Shown piece after piece: positions 35,147-43,529 of a DNA stretch of 64,000 nt. The notes under the pieces were generated by a model that was not told the DNA's origin, made no database searches, and worked only from the letters and a program-made list of their open reading frames with translations. The translations under genes were made by a program, and so were the position numbers. The DNA comes from JAZUCL01 sp045639125 (GTDB lineage Bacteria; Bacillota; Clostridia; Oscillospirales; QAMX01), in contig JAZUCL010000015.1 of assembly GCA_045639125.1 (NCBI GenBank), positions 1 through 64,000 on the forward strand, written 5' to 3'. The first letter of the stretch is position 1. The number at the start of each line of letters is the position of its first letter.

Positions 35147-36378
35147 GAGAATGGCTGAAAAAATATGATATTATGCTTCGTGTATTGTCTGTTGTAATTG
35201 CCATCTGTCTATGGTTTGTTGTACTGAGTATTGATAACCCTGAACGTACCGTTGAAAAACGTGGCATTGACGTTTCACTTATCGGTACAGACGAGTTGGC
35301 ACTTGAATATGGCCTTGGTATTGCAGACTCTGAAGTACCTGATGTAAGTGTTAAACTTCGTGGTACACTTAATGCTCTTGCAGGTGTTACATCGGATAAT
35401 ATTACTGTGCGTGCTGATGTTTCTTCCATTAAGAAGTCAGGTGAATACTATTTGCCATACGATATTAGTGTTGCAGATGGTGTTGCAATTGCGGGTCGTA
35501 ACCCTGATAAAATAACGGTTACTGTTGAAGATATTGTAACTGTTGATCTTCCTGTTAAAGTTGAGATTGTTGGCAATCTTTCTGCTAATTTAGAAACTGA
35601 TATCCCTAACGTATCTCCAGCTACTGTACGTGTAAAAGGCGTTAAGAGTGAAATTGAAAATGCCGAATTTGCGTTAGTAACTGTTGAGGCAAGAGATATT
35701 ACAAGGACATTCCAAGACTCTGTTACCTATACTGTTGTTAATAGTGCAGGCAAGGAGTTAAAAGGATCTTCAATACGAAAAGTAGACAGAGCGGTCGATG
35801 TAATTATTCCTGTATACCTTTCTCGTGAACTTGAACTTGCAGTTGATTTCGTTGAGGGCGGTGGTGTAACCGCATCTGATGCTGCTGTAACGATTGATCC
35901 GCCAAAACTTGCAGTTAGAGGTAGGGCTGAGGTAGTTGCACCTTTAAGTAGAATTGTAATTGGTACAGTTGACCTCAATTCTTTTCTTGATAACTTTTCA
36001 ATGATAATGCCGATTAATCTTCCTGAAGGAGTAGTTTCTCTAAAGCAAATTTATGAGGCAAATGTTTCTGTTGAGTTAAATGATATTGAGTCAACTACTG
36101 TTACTGTTGATGATATCAGACTAATAAATGTGCCTAAAAAATACGATATGGTTGTTGCAACTGATTCTGTAATAGTTACTTTACGAGGCGATAGAGAGAA
36201 ACTTAAAGAAATTGATACAGAAAAAATCTTTTTATCTGTTGACTTGGCTGATATAGAACCGAAACTTGGTCGTGATGTCTATAGTGCGACTGTTGACCTT
36301 GGTGAAAGTGTTGAAGGTGTTGGCGTTTACGGCAGTTACACGGTAATTATTAACACATCCGCAAGGACAGGTTCATAA
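35143..36378 (+). CDS. cdaR: CdaA regulator, YbbR-domain protein CdaR
   Basis: A 411-residue protein: a short cytoplasmic start, one membrane helix (about 12-30), then about four extracytoplasmic YbbR repeats of about 80 residues. CdaR binds CdaA and tunes c-di-AMP synthesis. The ATG at 35143 overlaps the cdaA stop and has GGAG eight bases upstream. In Bacillus glmM follows; here it does not. Confidence 0.94.
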   Translation: MREWLKKYDIMLRVLSVVIAICLWFVVLSIDNPERTVEKRGIDVSLIGTDELALEYGLGIADSEVPDVSVKLRGTLNALAGVTSDNITVRADVSSIKKSGEYYLPYDISVADGVAIAGRNPDKITVTVEDIVTVDLPVKVEIVGNLSANLETDIPNVSPATVRVKGVKSEIENAEFALVTVEARDITRTFQDSVTYTVVNSAGKELKGSSIRKVDRAVDVIIPVYLSRELELAVDFVEGGGVTASDAAVTIDPPKLAVRGRAEVVAPLSRIVIGTVDLNSFLDNFSMIMPINLPEGVVSLKQIYEANVSVELNDIESTTVTVDDIRLINVPKKYDMVVATDSVIVTLRGDREKLKEIDTEKIFLSVDLADIEPKLGRDVYSATVDLGESVEGVGVYGSYTVIINTSARTGS

Positions 36379-36418
36379 ATGGCTGACTAATACGCTTTGT
36401 AGGCGAAAGGATTTTGTA

Positions 36419-37303
36419 ATGTTTGGATACGTCAGACCGTGTAGGGATGAATTAAAAGTTAAAGAATATAATTCATATCGTGCCATGTATTGCGGACTGT
36501 GTCATTCTCTTTCATCTCGGTACGGTTTTATTACCCGATTTATCTTAAATTACGATTTCAGTTTCCTTGCATTGACACTGTCTGCTGCAACGTGTGAAAA
36601 TTGTACGGTTTGTAAGAAACGCTGTATTGCATCACCATTTCAAAAGAAGTCATTTTACAAAGAAAATGATGCTCTTGCTTTTAGTGCTGATGCCAATGTA
36701 ATATTAACTTACTGGAAGTGTATAGACAGTATTTTAGATGAAGGTTTTTGGAAGTCACTAATTTATCGCATAATAGCACTTTGCCTTCGTCCTGCGTATA
36801 AAAAGGCAAAACGACTTAGACCGGAATTTGAAAAGGCTTGTAGTGATGGTCTCAACTCTCTTAGAAAAATTGAAGAGGATATGACAGAGTCTATTGATAT
36901 TGCAGCAGACGCATTCGCTCGTATCGTCCAGCAGGTAGGGGAATTTGCCGCAGATGAGCGTATTTCAAGACCACTTAAAGTGATGTTTTATCATATCGGC
37001 AGATGGATTTATATTGTCGATGCATGGGACGATATAGAAGATGACTTAATAAAGAAAAACTATAACCCTATTGTTTTACGCTATGGTAGTGATGGCACAC
37101 TTGACAGAGAGAAAATTCGTGATGTAATTGAAACGACCCTTGAAAACTCGTGTGCTACTGCTGCAAGTGCGGCTCAACTGCTTACTTTCAATGAAAATGA
37201 TGAGATAATTAAAAATGTACTGTATCTTGGCTTACCGATGACGGCTCATGCCGTATTAAATGGAAAGTTAGATAAAAGGAGTAAAATCAATGGATCCATA
37301 TAA
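36419..37303 (+). CDS. DUF5685 family protein, metal-binding Cys cluster and DxxxD motifs
   Basis: A 294-residue, mainly helical protein that I assign to DUF5685; no function is established to my knowledge. Seven cysteines lie in the first 69 residues (C8, C25, C28, C59, C62, C65, C69), suggesting a metal site. Two acidic motifs of DxxxD type occur, D103-xxx-D107 and D201/D204-xxx-D205/D208 (VDAWDDIEDDLIKKNYNP); the second resembles the second Asp-rich motif of squalene/phytoene-type prenyl synthases. GAAAGG precedes the ATG. Its end overlaps the J-domain gene by 14 bases, so the two are coupled. Confidence 0.8.
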   Translation: MFGYVRPCRDELKVKEYNSYRAMYCGLCHSLSSRYGFITRFILNYDFSFLALTLSAATCENCTVCKKRCIASPFQKKSFYKENDALAFSADANVILTYWKCIDSILDEGFWKSLIYRIIALCLRPAYKKAKRLRPEFEKACSDGLNSLRKIEEDMTESIDIAADAFARIVQQVGEFAADERISRPLKVMFYHIGRWIYIVDAWDDIEDDLIKKNYNPIVLRYGSDGTLDREKIRDVIETTLENSCATAASAAQLLTFNENDEIIKNVLYLGLPMTAHAVLNGKLDKRSKINGSI

Positions 37304-37913
37304 AGTTCTTGGCATATCTCGTTCTGCAACTGATGATGAGATAAAAAAAGCATATCGTGACCTTGCCAGAAAATATCACCCTGATGCTTATATAGACAAT
37401 CCGCTTGCTGATTTGGCACAGGAGAAAATGAAACAAATAAATGAGGCTTATGACCAAATACAGCGTGAGAGAAGCGGCGGTAATTCATACACGTCAAATC
37501 AAAGTACAAATTCCTCAGGTGGTTATTATTCCAATGGCAATTATGGTGGAAGTGGTGAGTACGCAAGAGTACGCCAGATGATTGCAATGGGTAATTTAGA
37601 TGGTGCTATGTCCGTATTGAATGCATCTTCAAATCGCAACGCTGAATGGAATTTTTTAATGGGCAGTGTTAATTTTCGCCGTGGTTGGTATGATGAGGCA
37701 CGGCGATATTTTACTAATGCTGTTAATATGGAGCCTAACAATCTTGAATATCGTTCTGCACTTAACCGTGTAAATGGTGCAGGTAACGGTTATTATCGTA
37801 CAACAGGAGCGAATATGGTAGGCGGTACGTCACCTTGCGATTGCTGTTCTTCACTTATTTGTGCCGATTGTTGTTGTGAGTGTATGGGCGGAGATTTGAT
37901 TTCATGTTGCTAA
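37290..37913 (+). CDS. J-domain protein with TPR-like repeats and Cys-packed C terminus
   Basis: A 207-residue protein. The J domain (1-62) has the DnaK-stimulating HPD at 30-32. A Ser/Asn/Gly/Tyr-rich linker (63-90) leads to a TPR-like region (about 91-160: GNLDGAMSVLNAS, NFRRGWYDEARRYFTNAV). The last 25 residues hold ten cysteines, including CDCC, CADCCCEC and a terminal CC. It is not a classical DnaJ (no G/F-zinc finger domain). It probably recruits Hsp70 to a particular client; the overlapping DUF5685 protein is the obvious candidate. AAAGGAG precedes the ATG. Confidence 0.85.
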   Translation: MDPYKVLGISRSATDDEIKKAYRDLARKYHPDAYIDNPLADLAQEKMKQINEAYDQIQRERSGGNSYTSNQSTNSSGGYYSNGNYGGSGEYARVRQMIAMGNLDGAMSVLNASSNRNAEWNFLMGSVNFRRGWYDEARRYFTNAVNMEPNNLEYRSALNRVNGAGNGYYRTTGANMVGGTSPCDCCSSLICADCCCECMGGDLISCC

Positions 37914-37928
37914 TGGAGGCATTGTTAT

Positions 37929-38444
37929 TTGAAAAGCACATCAAAACTAACTTATAGTGCACTTCTTGTCGGATTGTCTGTGGTATTTATGTGGCTTAGT
38001 GCCTTTTTCCCGACTCTTAGTTTGACGATAGTTGCAGTAGCAGGAATCTTAATAATTTCCGTTTTAATTGAATGTGGATATCGTTATGCAATACTTACCT
38101 ATTTTGCCGTGTCTATTTTATCTCTTTTACTTGTTACTGACAGAGTAAATGTAGTATTCTATATCTTCATTCTCGGAAGTTATCCAATTATAAAAAGTGT
38201 ATTTGAACGTATTAAAATAAGTTATTTGTCCTATATAATTAAACTTTTATATTGTATTTTGTTACTTATTGTGCTATACTTATTCTTCAAAGGAATAGTT
38301 AGCGAATTTATACCTACAAATTTTTCTTTACTTCCGACATTGCTTATTGGTGGTTTAGTTTTCTTTGTTGTATATGACATGGCTTTGACAAAACTTGTTG
38401 TATACTATTTGCAATTTATTCACCCAAAACTTAAACGATTTTAA
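37929..38444 (+). CDS. polytopic membrane protein of unknown function
   Basis: A 171-residue hydrophobic protein with about five membrane helices and a basic C terminus (HPKLKRF). The N-terminal TYSALLVGLSVVFMWLSAFFP recalls substrate-binding (S) components of ECF transporters, but that is not firm. The start is TTG at 37929, nine bases after GGAGG. It follows the J-domain gene by 15 bases and precedes yloC by 37, so it is likely part of the DUF5685/J-domain transcript. Confidence 0.72.
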   Translation: MKSTSKLTYSALLVGLSVVFMWLSAFFPTLSLTIVAVAGILIISVLIECGYRYAILTYFAVSILSLLLVTDRVNVVFYIFILGSYPIIKSVFERIKISYLSYIIKLLYCILLLIVLYLFFKGIVSEFIPTNFSLLPTLLIGGLVFFVVYDMALTKLVVYYLQFIHPKLKRF

Positions 38445-38481
38445 TTTCAGTTGTCAAAGACAACGAAAGGATTGATTACTT

Positions 38482-39360
38482 ATGATAAAAAGCATGACCG
38501 GATACGGCAGAGCAATAGGCGAATATTCAGGTAGAAGTATCACCGTTGAGGTGCGTAGTGTAAACCACAGATATTTCGATTGCACAGTCAAAACATCTCG
38601 GTTCTATACTTTTTTAGAAGACCCAATTAAGAAGGCAACTCAAAATATTGTGTCACGTGGTAAAATTGACGTTTTCGTTACTATTGATAACAGTCAGTCT
38701 GATGATGTTGAGGTAAAACTCAATCGCCATGTTTTTGAGGCTTACTTAAACGGATTGCGAGAGATGTGTCATGAGTACTCTTTACATGACGATTTATCTG
38801 CTCTTGGACTTGCTCGTATGCCTGAAGTTTTTTCTATTGAGAAGAAAGAGGCTGATGCACAGGAATTAACAAGAGATGTACTTAATGTTTTAACATCTGC
38901 TCTTTCAGATTTTACGTCCATGCGTACTGTTGAGGGTGCAAAACTTTATGACGATATAATGGGACGTGTAAATACAATTTCCAGTGCCGTTGACTATATA
39001 GAAACTCTTTCTGCTGCATCTGAGGCAGAGTACAGAGTAAAACTTGAAACACGTATTCGTGAACTGTTAGGTGCGGCACAACCTGATGAGAGTCGTATTT
39101 TAACAGAAGTTGCAATTTTTGCCGATCGTGTTGCAATCGATGAGGAGATAGTAAGACTCCGCAGTCATTTAGTACAGTTAGGTAATATGCTAAAAGAGGA
39201 TATTCCTGTCGGCAGAAAACTTGATTTTCTCGTTCAAGAATTAAATCGTGAAACGAACACAATTGGTTCTAAGGCAAATAATATTGACATTACACGTACA
39301 GTTGTTGATATTAAGTCAGAAATTGAAAAGATAAGAGAACAAGTTCAAAATATTGAATAG
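38482..39360 (+). CDS. yloC: YicC/YloC family endoribonuclease
   Basis: A 292-residue YicC-family protein: MIKSMTGYGRA opening, VRSVNHRYFD, and the C-terminal DFLVQELNRETNTIGSKANNIDITRTVVDIKSEIEKIREQ-type stretch (given here only as a region, about 250-290). Members are RNases involved in RNA turnover. GAAAGG precedes the ATG. The order yloC-remA-gmk-rpoZ is that of Bacillus. Confidence 0.93.
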   Translation: MIKSMTGYGRAIGEYSGRSITVEVRSVNHRYFDCTVKTSRFYTFLEDPIKKATQNIVSRGKIDVFVTIDNSQSDDVEVKLNRHVFEAYLNGLREMCHEYSLHDDLSALGLARMPEVFSIEKKEADAQELTRDVLNVLTSALSDFTSMRTVEGAKLYDDIMGRVNTISSAVDYIETLSAASEAEYRVKLETRIRELLGAAQPDESRILTEVAIFADRVAIDEEIVRLRSHLVQLGNMLKEDIPVGRKLDFLVQELNRETNTIGSKANNIDITRTVVDIKSEIEKIREQVQNIE

Positions 39361-39372
39361 GATGTGTAGAAG

Positions 39373-39651
39373 ATGAAACTTATCAATATTGGCTTTGGTA
39401 ATATGGTATCTGCAAGCCGTCTTGTTGCAATAGTTAGCCCTGAATCAGCACCTATTAAGCGTATCATTCAAGAGGCTCGTGACAAGGGTGTTTTGATTGA
39501 TGCAACATACGGCAGACGTACTCGTGCAGTTATTGTAATGGATAGTGACCATGTTGTATTGTCTGCAATTCAGCCGGAAACAGTTGCAAATCGTCTTTAC
39601 AACCATGATGATTCTGTTTCAGATGAGGAGTTTGACGAAGATGACGAATGA
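39373..39651 (+). CDS. remA: RemA-family DNA-binding regulator (DUF370)
   Basis: A 92-residue protein with the RemA signature NIGFGNMVSASRLVAIVSPESAPIKR near the N terminus (positions 5-30) and DATYGRRTRAVIVMDS. In Bacillus RemA activates biofilm-matrix operons and binds DNA as an oligomer; in Clostridia its targets are less known. An acidic tail (DEEFDEDDE) extends beyond the core. It overlaps gmk by 11 bases. Confidence 0.92.
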   Translation: MKLINIGFGNMVSASRLVAIVSPESAPIKRIIQEARDKGVLIDATYGRRTRAVIVMDSDHVVLSAIQPETVANRLYNHDDSVSDEEFDEDDE

Positions 39652-40237
39652 ACGAGGAACCCTTATTGTATTTACCGGTCCATCGGGTGTCGGTAAGGGC
39701 ACTGTTCTAAATGAGTTTAAGGCACTTGGCAATAAATATTTTTGTTCCATTTCAGCCGCAACTCGTTTGCCACGTCCCGGTGAGGTAAATGGAGTAAACT
39801 ATCATTTTATGTCTGTTTCAGACTTTGAAACGATGATCTTGGAAAATAAACTTTTAGAATATGCAAAATATGTTGACAACTATTACGGAACACCAAGTGA
39901 GCCTGTATACAAGAACTTAGAAAATGGTGTCGACGTAATATTAGAAATTGAAACTGATGGGGCAATGCAAATTCGCAACAAGTGTCCGGAAGCAGTTTTG
40001 GTATTTGTTGCACCACCGTCAGTTGAAGAACTTCGCCGACGCCTTTGCGGACGTGGCACTGAAAGTGCTGCATTGATTGAAAAACGTATGTCAGTAGCCT
40101 TAGATGAACTTAAAAAGGCTAATTTGTTTGACTATATTATTGTCAACGAGAATGCTTGCGATGCTGCTGTTGATTTACAGTCAATCATTCGTGCAGAGCG
40201 TTGTAAAATGTCACGGCGTATTCATGTAATAGAATAA
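39641..40237 (+). CDS. gmk: guanylate kinase
   Basis: A 198-residue GMP kinase. P-loop GPSGVGKG at 13-20, SAATRLPRPGEVNGVNYHF, and EIETDGAMQIR. The ATG at 39641 lies inside the end of remA with GAGGAG ten bases upstream; upstream in-frame starts would add residues unlike the family. Confidence 0.95.
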   Translation: MTNERGTLIVFTGPSGVGKGTVLNEFKALGNKYFCSISAATRLPRPGEVNGVNYHFMSVSDFETMILENKLLEYAKYVDNYYGTPSEPVYKNLENGVDVILEIETDGAMQIRNKCPEAVLVFVAPPSVEELRRRLCGRGTESAALIEKRMSVALDELKKANLFDYIIVNENACDAAVDLQSIIRAERCKMSRRIHVIE

Positions 40238-40258
40238 AATTTGAAAGGAATAAATATT

Positions 40259-40489
40259 ATGCTTAATCCGTCTATGTCCAAATTATTCGCTAAAATCGAC
40301 AACACGTATCTTCTTGTAAATGCTGCTGCAAAGCGTGCTCGTTCTATTTCACAGCAGGCCGAGGACAGTGGTGAGCCGTTAAAGGAAAAGGCAGTTACTC
40401 TTGCTCTCAAAGATATTGCCAATGGTACAGTTGGTATTCATCAAACTACGCAGTCGCAAGACTACATTGACGAGTCTGAAATCGGATAA
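40259..40489 (+). CDS. rpoZ: RNA polymerase omega subunit
   Basis: A 76-residue omega protein (MLNPSMSKLFAKIDNTYLLVNA, AAKRARSISQQ, ALKDIANGTV). It supports assembly of the polymerase beta' subunit. The ATG at 40259 is eight bases after GAAAGGAA. A strong terminator follows, ending the yloC-remA-gmk-rpoZ unit. coaBC, which sits next in Bacillus, is absent. Confidence 0.93.
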   Translation: MLNPSMSKLFAKIDNTYLLVNAAAKRARSISQQAEDSGEPLKEKAVTLALKDIANGTVGIHQTTQSQDYIDESEIG

Positions 40490-40501
40490 TTGACTTACAT
40501 T

Positions 40502-40543
40502 GCAATAACCTCGCCGTGCGGGGTTATTGCTTGTTTAGTTTTA
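40502..40543 (+). terminator. Rho-independent terminator after rpoZ
   Basis: A 13-bp stem (40502-40514 and 40518-40530, one T-G wobble) with a 3-base loop, followed by TTGTTTAGTTTT. Confidence 0.85.
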
Positions 40544-40572
40544 TCGAATGTTTAATGTGAGGAGGGGAGACT

Positions 40573-43020
40573 TTGGGTGATAGACAGATAGTTCGTGTTG
40601 CAGTTGATACAACTGCGTTAATGGTTGACAAGGGATATGACTATCTTGTTCCACCGCAAATGACAGATATTAAAGTCGGACAACGTGTGCTCGTACCTTT
40701 TGGTCGTGGTAACAAGTTGACCGAAGCACTTGTCATATCGTTTCCCGAAACGTCCTCGTTTAAGAAATTAAAATATTTAGACTCAATACTTGATACTGAA
40801 CCTATTCTTGATGACAAAGGTATTAAACTTGCCTTTCATGTTCGTGACAGGTCGTTTTCCACCCTTTACAGCGTTGTTCGTGCTATGGTTCCTATCCAGT
40901 TTTGGTTTAAGGGCAGTCAAAGTTACATTCGCTCCCACGCTTTTGACGAAAATAAACTTCGTACCCTCTTTTCACAAGATGAATCAATAATTAAACTTAT
41001 TGACTACTTTTGTGTAAATGACTCTATTCCGGACGGTAAATCTCTTGAAGAAATTCTTGGTTATCGTGTCACTCCATCTATTATAAATCGTCTTAAAAGT
41101 GAAAATATTTTGACAGAAACGACTGTTATCCGACAATCAGTACAAGGAAAGACAAGAAAGTTATATTCACTTTCTGACGATGGTTTTGAGGCGTTTGGCA
41201 GTAATTTATTAAAGAGTAGCGGACGGAATAAAGTTGCGGAATTTTTGTTTTCAGTGGGACAGGCATCTGAAAAGGAAATTATATATTTCACAGGTGTTTC
41301 AAAAAGTGTTATATCTGAGATGGTAAAACGCTCTTATTTAACTACTCAGGATATGGAAGTGTTAAGACGCCCATTACCTGAAACAATTTCTTCTCGCCAG
41401 GAGTTTTTACTAAATGATCAGCAACACACGGCGTATGACGGACTGTGTAAACTTGTTGATGAAAATAAAGCGTCTTGTTCATTACTTCATGGTGTAACCG
41501 GAAGTGGTAAGACGCAGGTATACATGAAACTTCTTGACCATGTAATTTCAAGTGGCAAACGTGGACTTGTTCTTGTACCTGAAATTGCTTTGACGACACA
41601 ACTACTCCAGAAATTCTATTCCTATTTTAACGGTAAGATTGCTGTTTTACACAGTGCTCTTTCCGTTGGTGAGAGATATGACGAGTGGAGGAGAATTAGA
41701 CGTGGTGACGTTGATGTAGTGCTTGGTACGAGAAGTGCTGTATTTGCACCTGTTGACAATATCGGAGTAATTATTGTCGATGAAGAACATGAACATACGT
41801 ATCGTTCAGATATGATGCCACGATATCATGCAATAGACGTTGCAAAATACAGATGCATACAGGAAAAATCTCTCTTAATTCTCGGTTCAGCAACGCCGAG
41901 TGTAGAGAGTATGTATAAGGCTCATAGCGGTGTATACGCTTATTTTTCCCTTACGGATAGGTACGGTGAGGCACTACTGCCACGAGTAATTGTAAGTGAT
42001 ACGAAACTTGCATATAAACAGGGACTTCCCGGAATAATATGCCCCGAACTCCGTACTCTTTTATCGCAAACATTAAGCCGTGGTGAGCAGGCGATACTTC
42101 TCATTAACCGCAGAGGAACTGGAAAGCACCTTATTTGTATGGGTTGCGGTTATATTCCCATGTGCCCAAACTGTTCTGTGACGTTAAAATATCACGCAGT
42201 CAACGGACGACTTATTTGCCACCATTGCGGATACTCACAGCCGACAATTTCTGTTTGCCCTGAATGTGGAAGTAAGAGTTTAACTTCTGTTGGAATTGGT
42301 ACACAACTTGTAGAAAAAACTGTGTTGGATATGTTTCCTAACGTATCTGTTATTCGTATGGATAGCGATACCACGTCTGGAAAAAACTCCCATGAAGCAC
42401 TTATCTCGAGTTTTGGACGAGGGGAGGCACAAGTGCTTGTTGGCACACAGATGATAGCAAAAGGACTTGATTTTCCAAACGTAACTTTATGTGCTGTAAT
42501 TGATGCAGACTCTTCCTTATACTCAGGGGATTATCGTGGTGCAGAGCAAGCATTAGCAATGTTACTTCAATTGACCGGTCGTGCAGGGCGTGGTACAAAA
42601 CCCGGTATTGCTGTAATTCAAACTGCGACTCCAACAAATTTTGTTGTTACTGCGGCACGAAAACAGGATTACCTCATGTTCTATGAACAGGAACTTGATA
42701 TTCGCCGTTCACTTAGACAACCTCCATTTTCAAAACTTGTTACATTGACAATTACCGGTACAATTGATATGGAAGCGTATAAGGCGGCAGTACGTGTTCA
42801 CTCACAACTTAGGCGGATTGTTAAATCTAAAAACTTACCGTTTGACGTATTAGGTCCCGCTCCTGCTGATGTGCAGAAATTAAATAACACTTACCGCTAC
42901 TGTGTTACTTTGAGAGGTACAGACAGCCGTGAACTTAGGGATACAGTATGGGAAGTTTTATTGACTTATCAAGCAAAATTCTACGGCAAAACATCTATTT
43001 TTGCCGATTCAAATGTGTAA
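40573..43020 (+). CDS. priA: primosomal protein N' (PriA helicase)
   Basis: An 815-residue 3'-5' helicase that restarts collapsed replication forks. Walker A GVTGSGKT, DEEH box (VDEEHEHTY), and eight zinc-binding cysteines in the order CMGC, CPNC, CHHC, CPEC. The start is TTG at 40573, close after GGAGGGGAG (40561-40569). It starts the priA-def-fmt-rsmB-rlmN-prpC-prkC-rsgA-thiN series. Confidence 0.95.
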   Translation: MGDRQIVRVAVDTTALMVDKGYDYLVPPQMTDIKVGQRVLVPFGRGNKLTEALVISFPETSSFKKLKYLDSILDTEPILDDKGIKLAFHVRDRSFSTLYSVVRAMVPIQFWFKGSQSYIRSHAFDENKLRTLFSQDESIIKLIDYFCVNDSIPDGKSLEEILGYRVTPSIINRLKSENILTETTVIRQSVQGKTRKLYSLSDDGFEAFGSNLLKSSGRNKVAEFLFSVGQASEKEIIYFTGVSKSVISEMVKRSYLTTQDMEVLRRPLPETISSRQEFLLNDQQHTAYDGLCKLVDENKASCSLLHGVTGSGKTQVYMKLLDHVISSGKRGLVLVPEIALTTQLLQKFYSYFNGKIAVLHSALSVGERYDEWRRIRRGDVDVVLGTRSAVFAPVDNIGVIIVDEEHEHTYRSDMMPRYHAIDVAKYRCIQEKSLLILGSATPSVESMYKAHSGVYAYFSLTDRYGEALLPRVIVSDTKLAYKQGLPGIICPELRTLLSQTLSRGEQAILLINRRGTGKHLICMGCGYIPMCPNCSVTLKYHAVNGRLICHHCGYSQPTISVCPECGSKSLTSVGIGTQLVEKTVLDMFPNVSVIRMDSDTTSGKNSHEALISSFGRGEAQVLVGTQMIAKGLDFPNVTLCAVIDADSSLYSGDYRGAEQALAMLLQLTGRAGRGTKPGIAVIQTATPTNFVVTAARKQDYLMFYEQELDIRRSLRQPPFSKLVTLTITGTIDMEAYKAAVRVHSQLRRIVKSKNLPFDVLGPAPADVQKLNNTYRYCVTLRGTDSRELRDTVWEVLLTYQAKFYGKTSIFADSNV

Positions 43021-43033
43021 TTGAGGTGTTTTT

Positions 43034-43492
43034 ATGGCTATTAGAAATATTGTAACTAAGGGTGACGATATTTTATCTAAGAAAACTCGCCCTGTTGAAA
43101 AGTTCGATGAAAAGTTATCTCAACTTATTGACGATATGATTCAGACAATGCATAAAGCCGAGGGTGTCGGACTTGCTGCTCCGCAGGTGGGTATTCTTCG
43201 AAGTGTTGTTATAATTGAACCTGAACAGGGAAATCCAATCCCCCTTGTAAATCCTGAAATACTTTCAGCCGAGGGTGAGGAAGAGGGACAAGAAGGCTGT
43301 TTAAGTATCCCTGGTATTTACGGAACGGTAAAACGTCCTAAAAAGGTTGTTGTAAAGGCACAAAATAAAGACGGAAAGTCATTCAAGATGACGGCTGAGG
43401 GATTTGCTGCCCGTGTTATTTGCCATGAACTTGATCATTTACAAGGTGTTTTGTTTGACTCAAAGGCTTATAACCTTGATGAACAGGCGTAA
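43034..43492 (+). CDS. def: peptide deformylase
   Basis: A 152-residue metalloenzyme that removes the N-formyl group from nascent proteins. Motif 1 GVGLAAPQVG (44-53), motif 2 EGCLSIPG with C89, and motif 3 HELDHLQG with H131 and H135 as metal ligands and E132 as base. Length typical. Partner of the fmt product next door. Confidence 0.97.
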   Translation: MAIRNIVTKGDDILSKKTRPVEKFDEKLSQLIDDMIQTMHKAEGVGLAAPQVGILRSVVIIEPEQGNPIPLVNPEILSAEGEEEGQEGCLSIPGIYGTVKRPKKVVVKAQNKDGKSFKMTAEGFAARVICHELDHLQGVLFDSKAYNLDEQA

Positions 43493-43529
43493 TTTTAGAA
43501 TAATACAACTAAGTGGAGATGAGAGTTAA

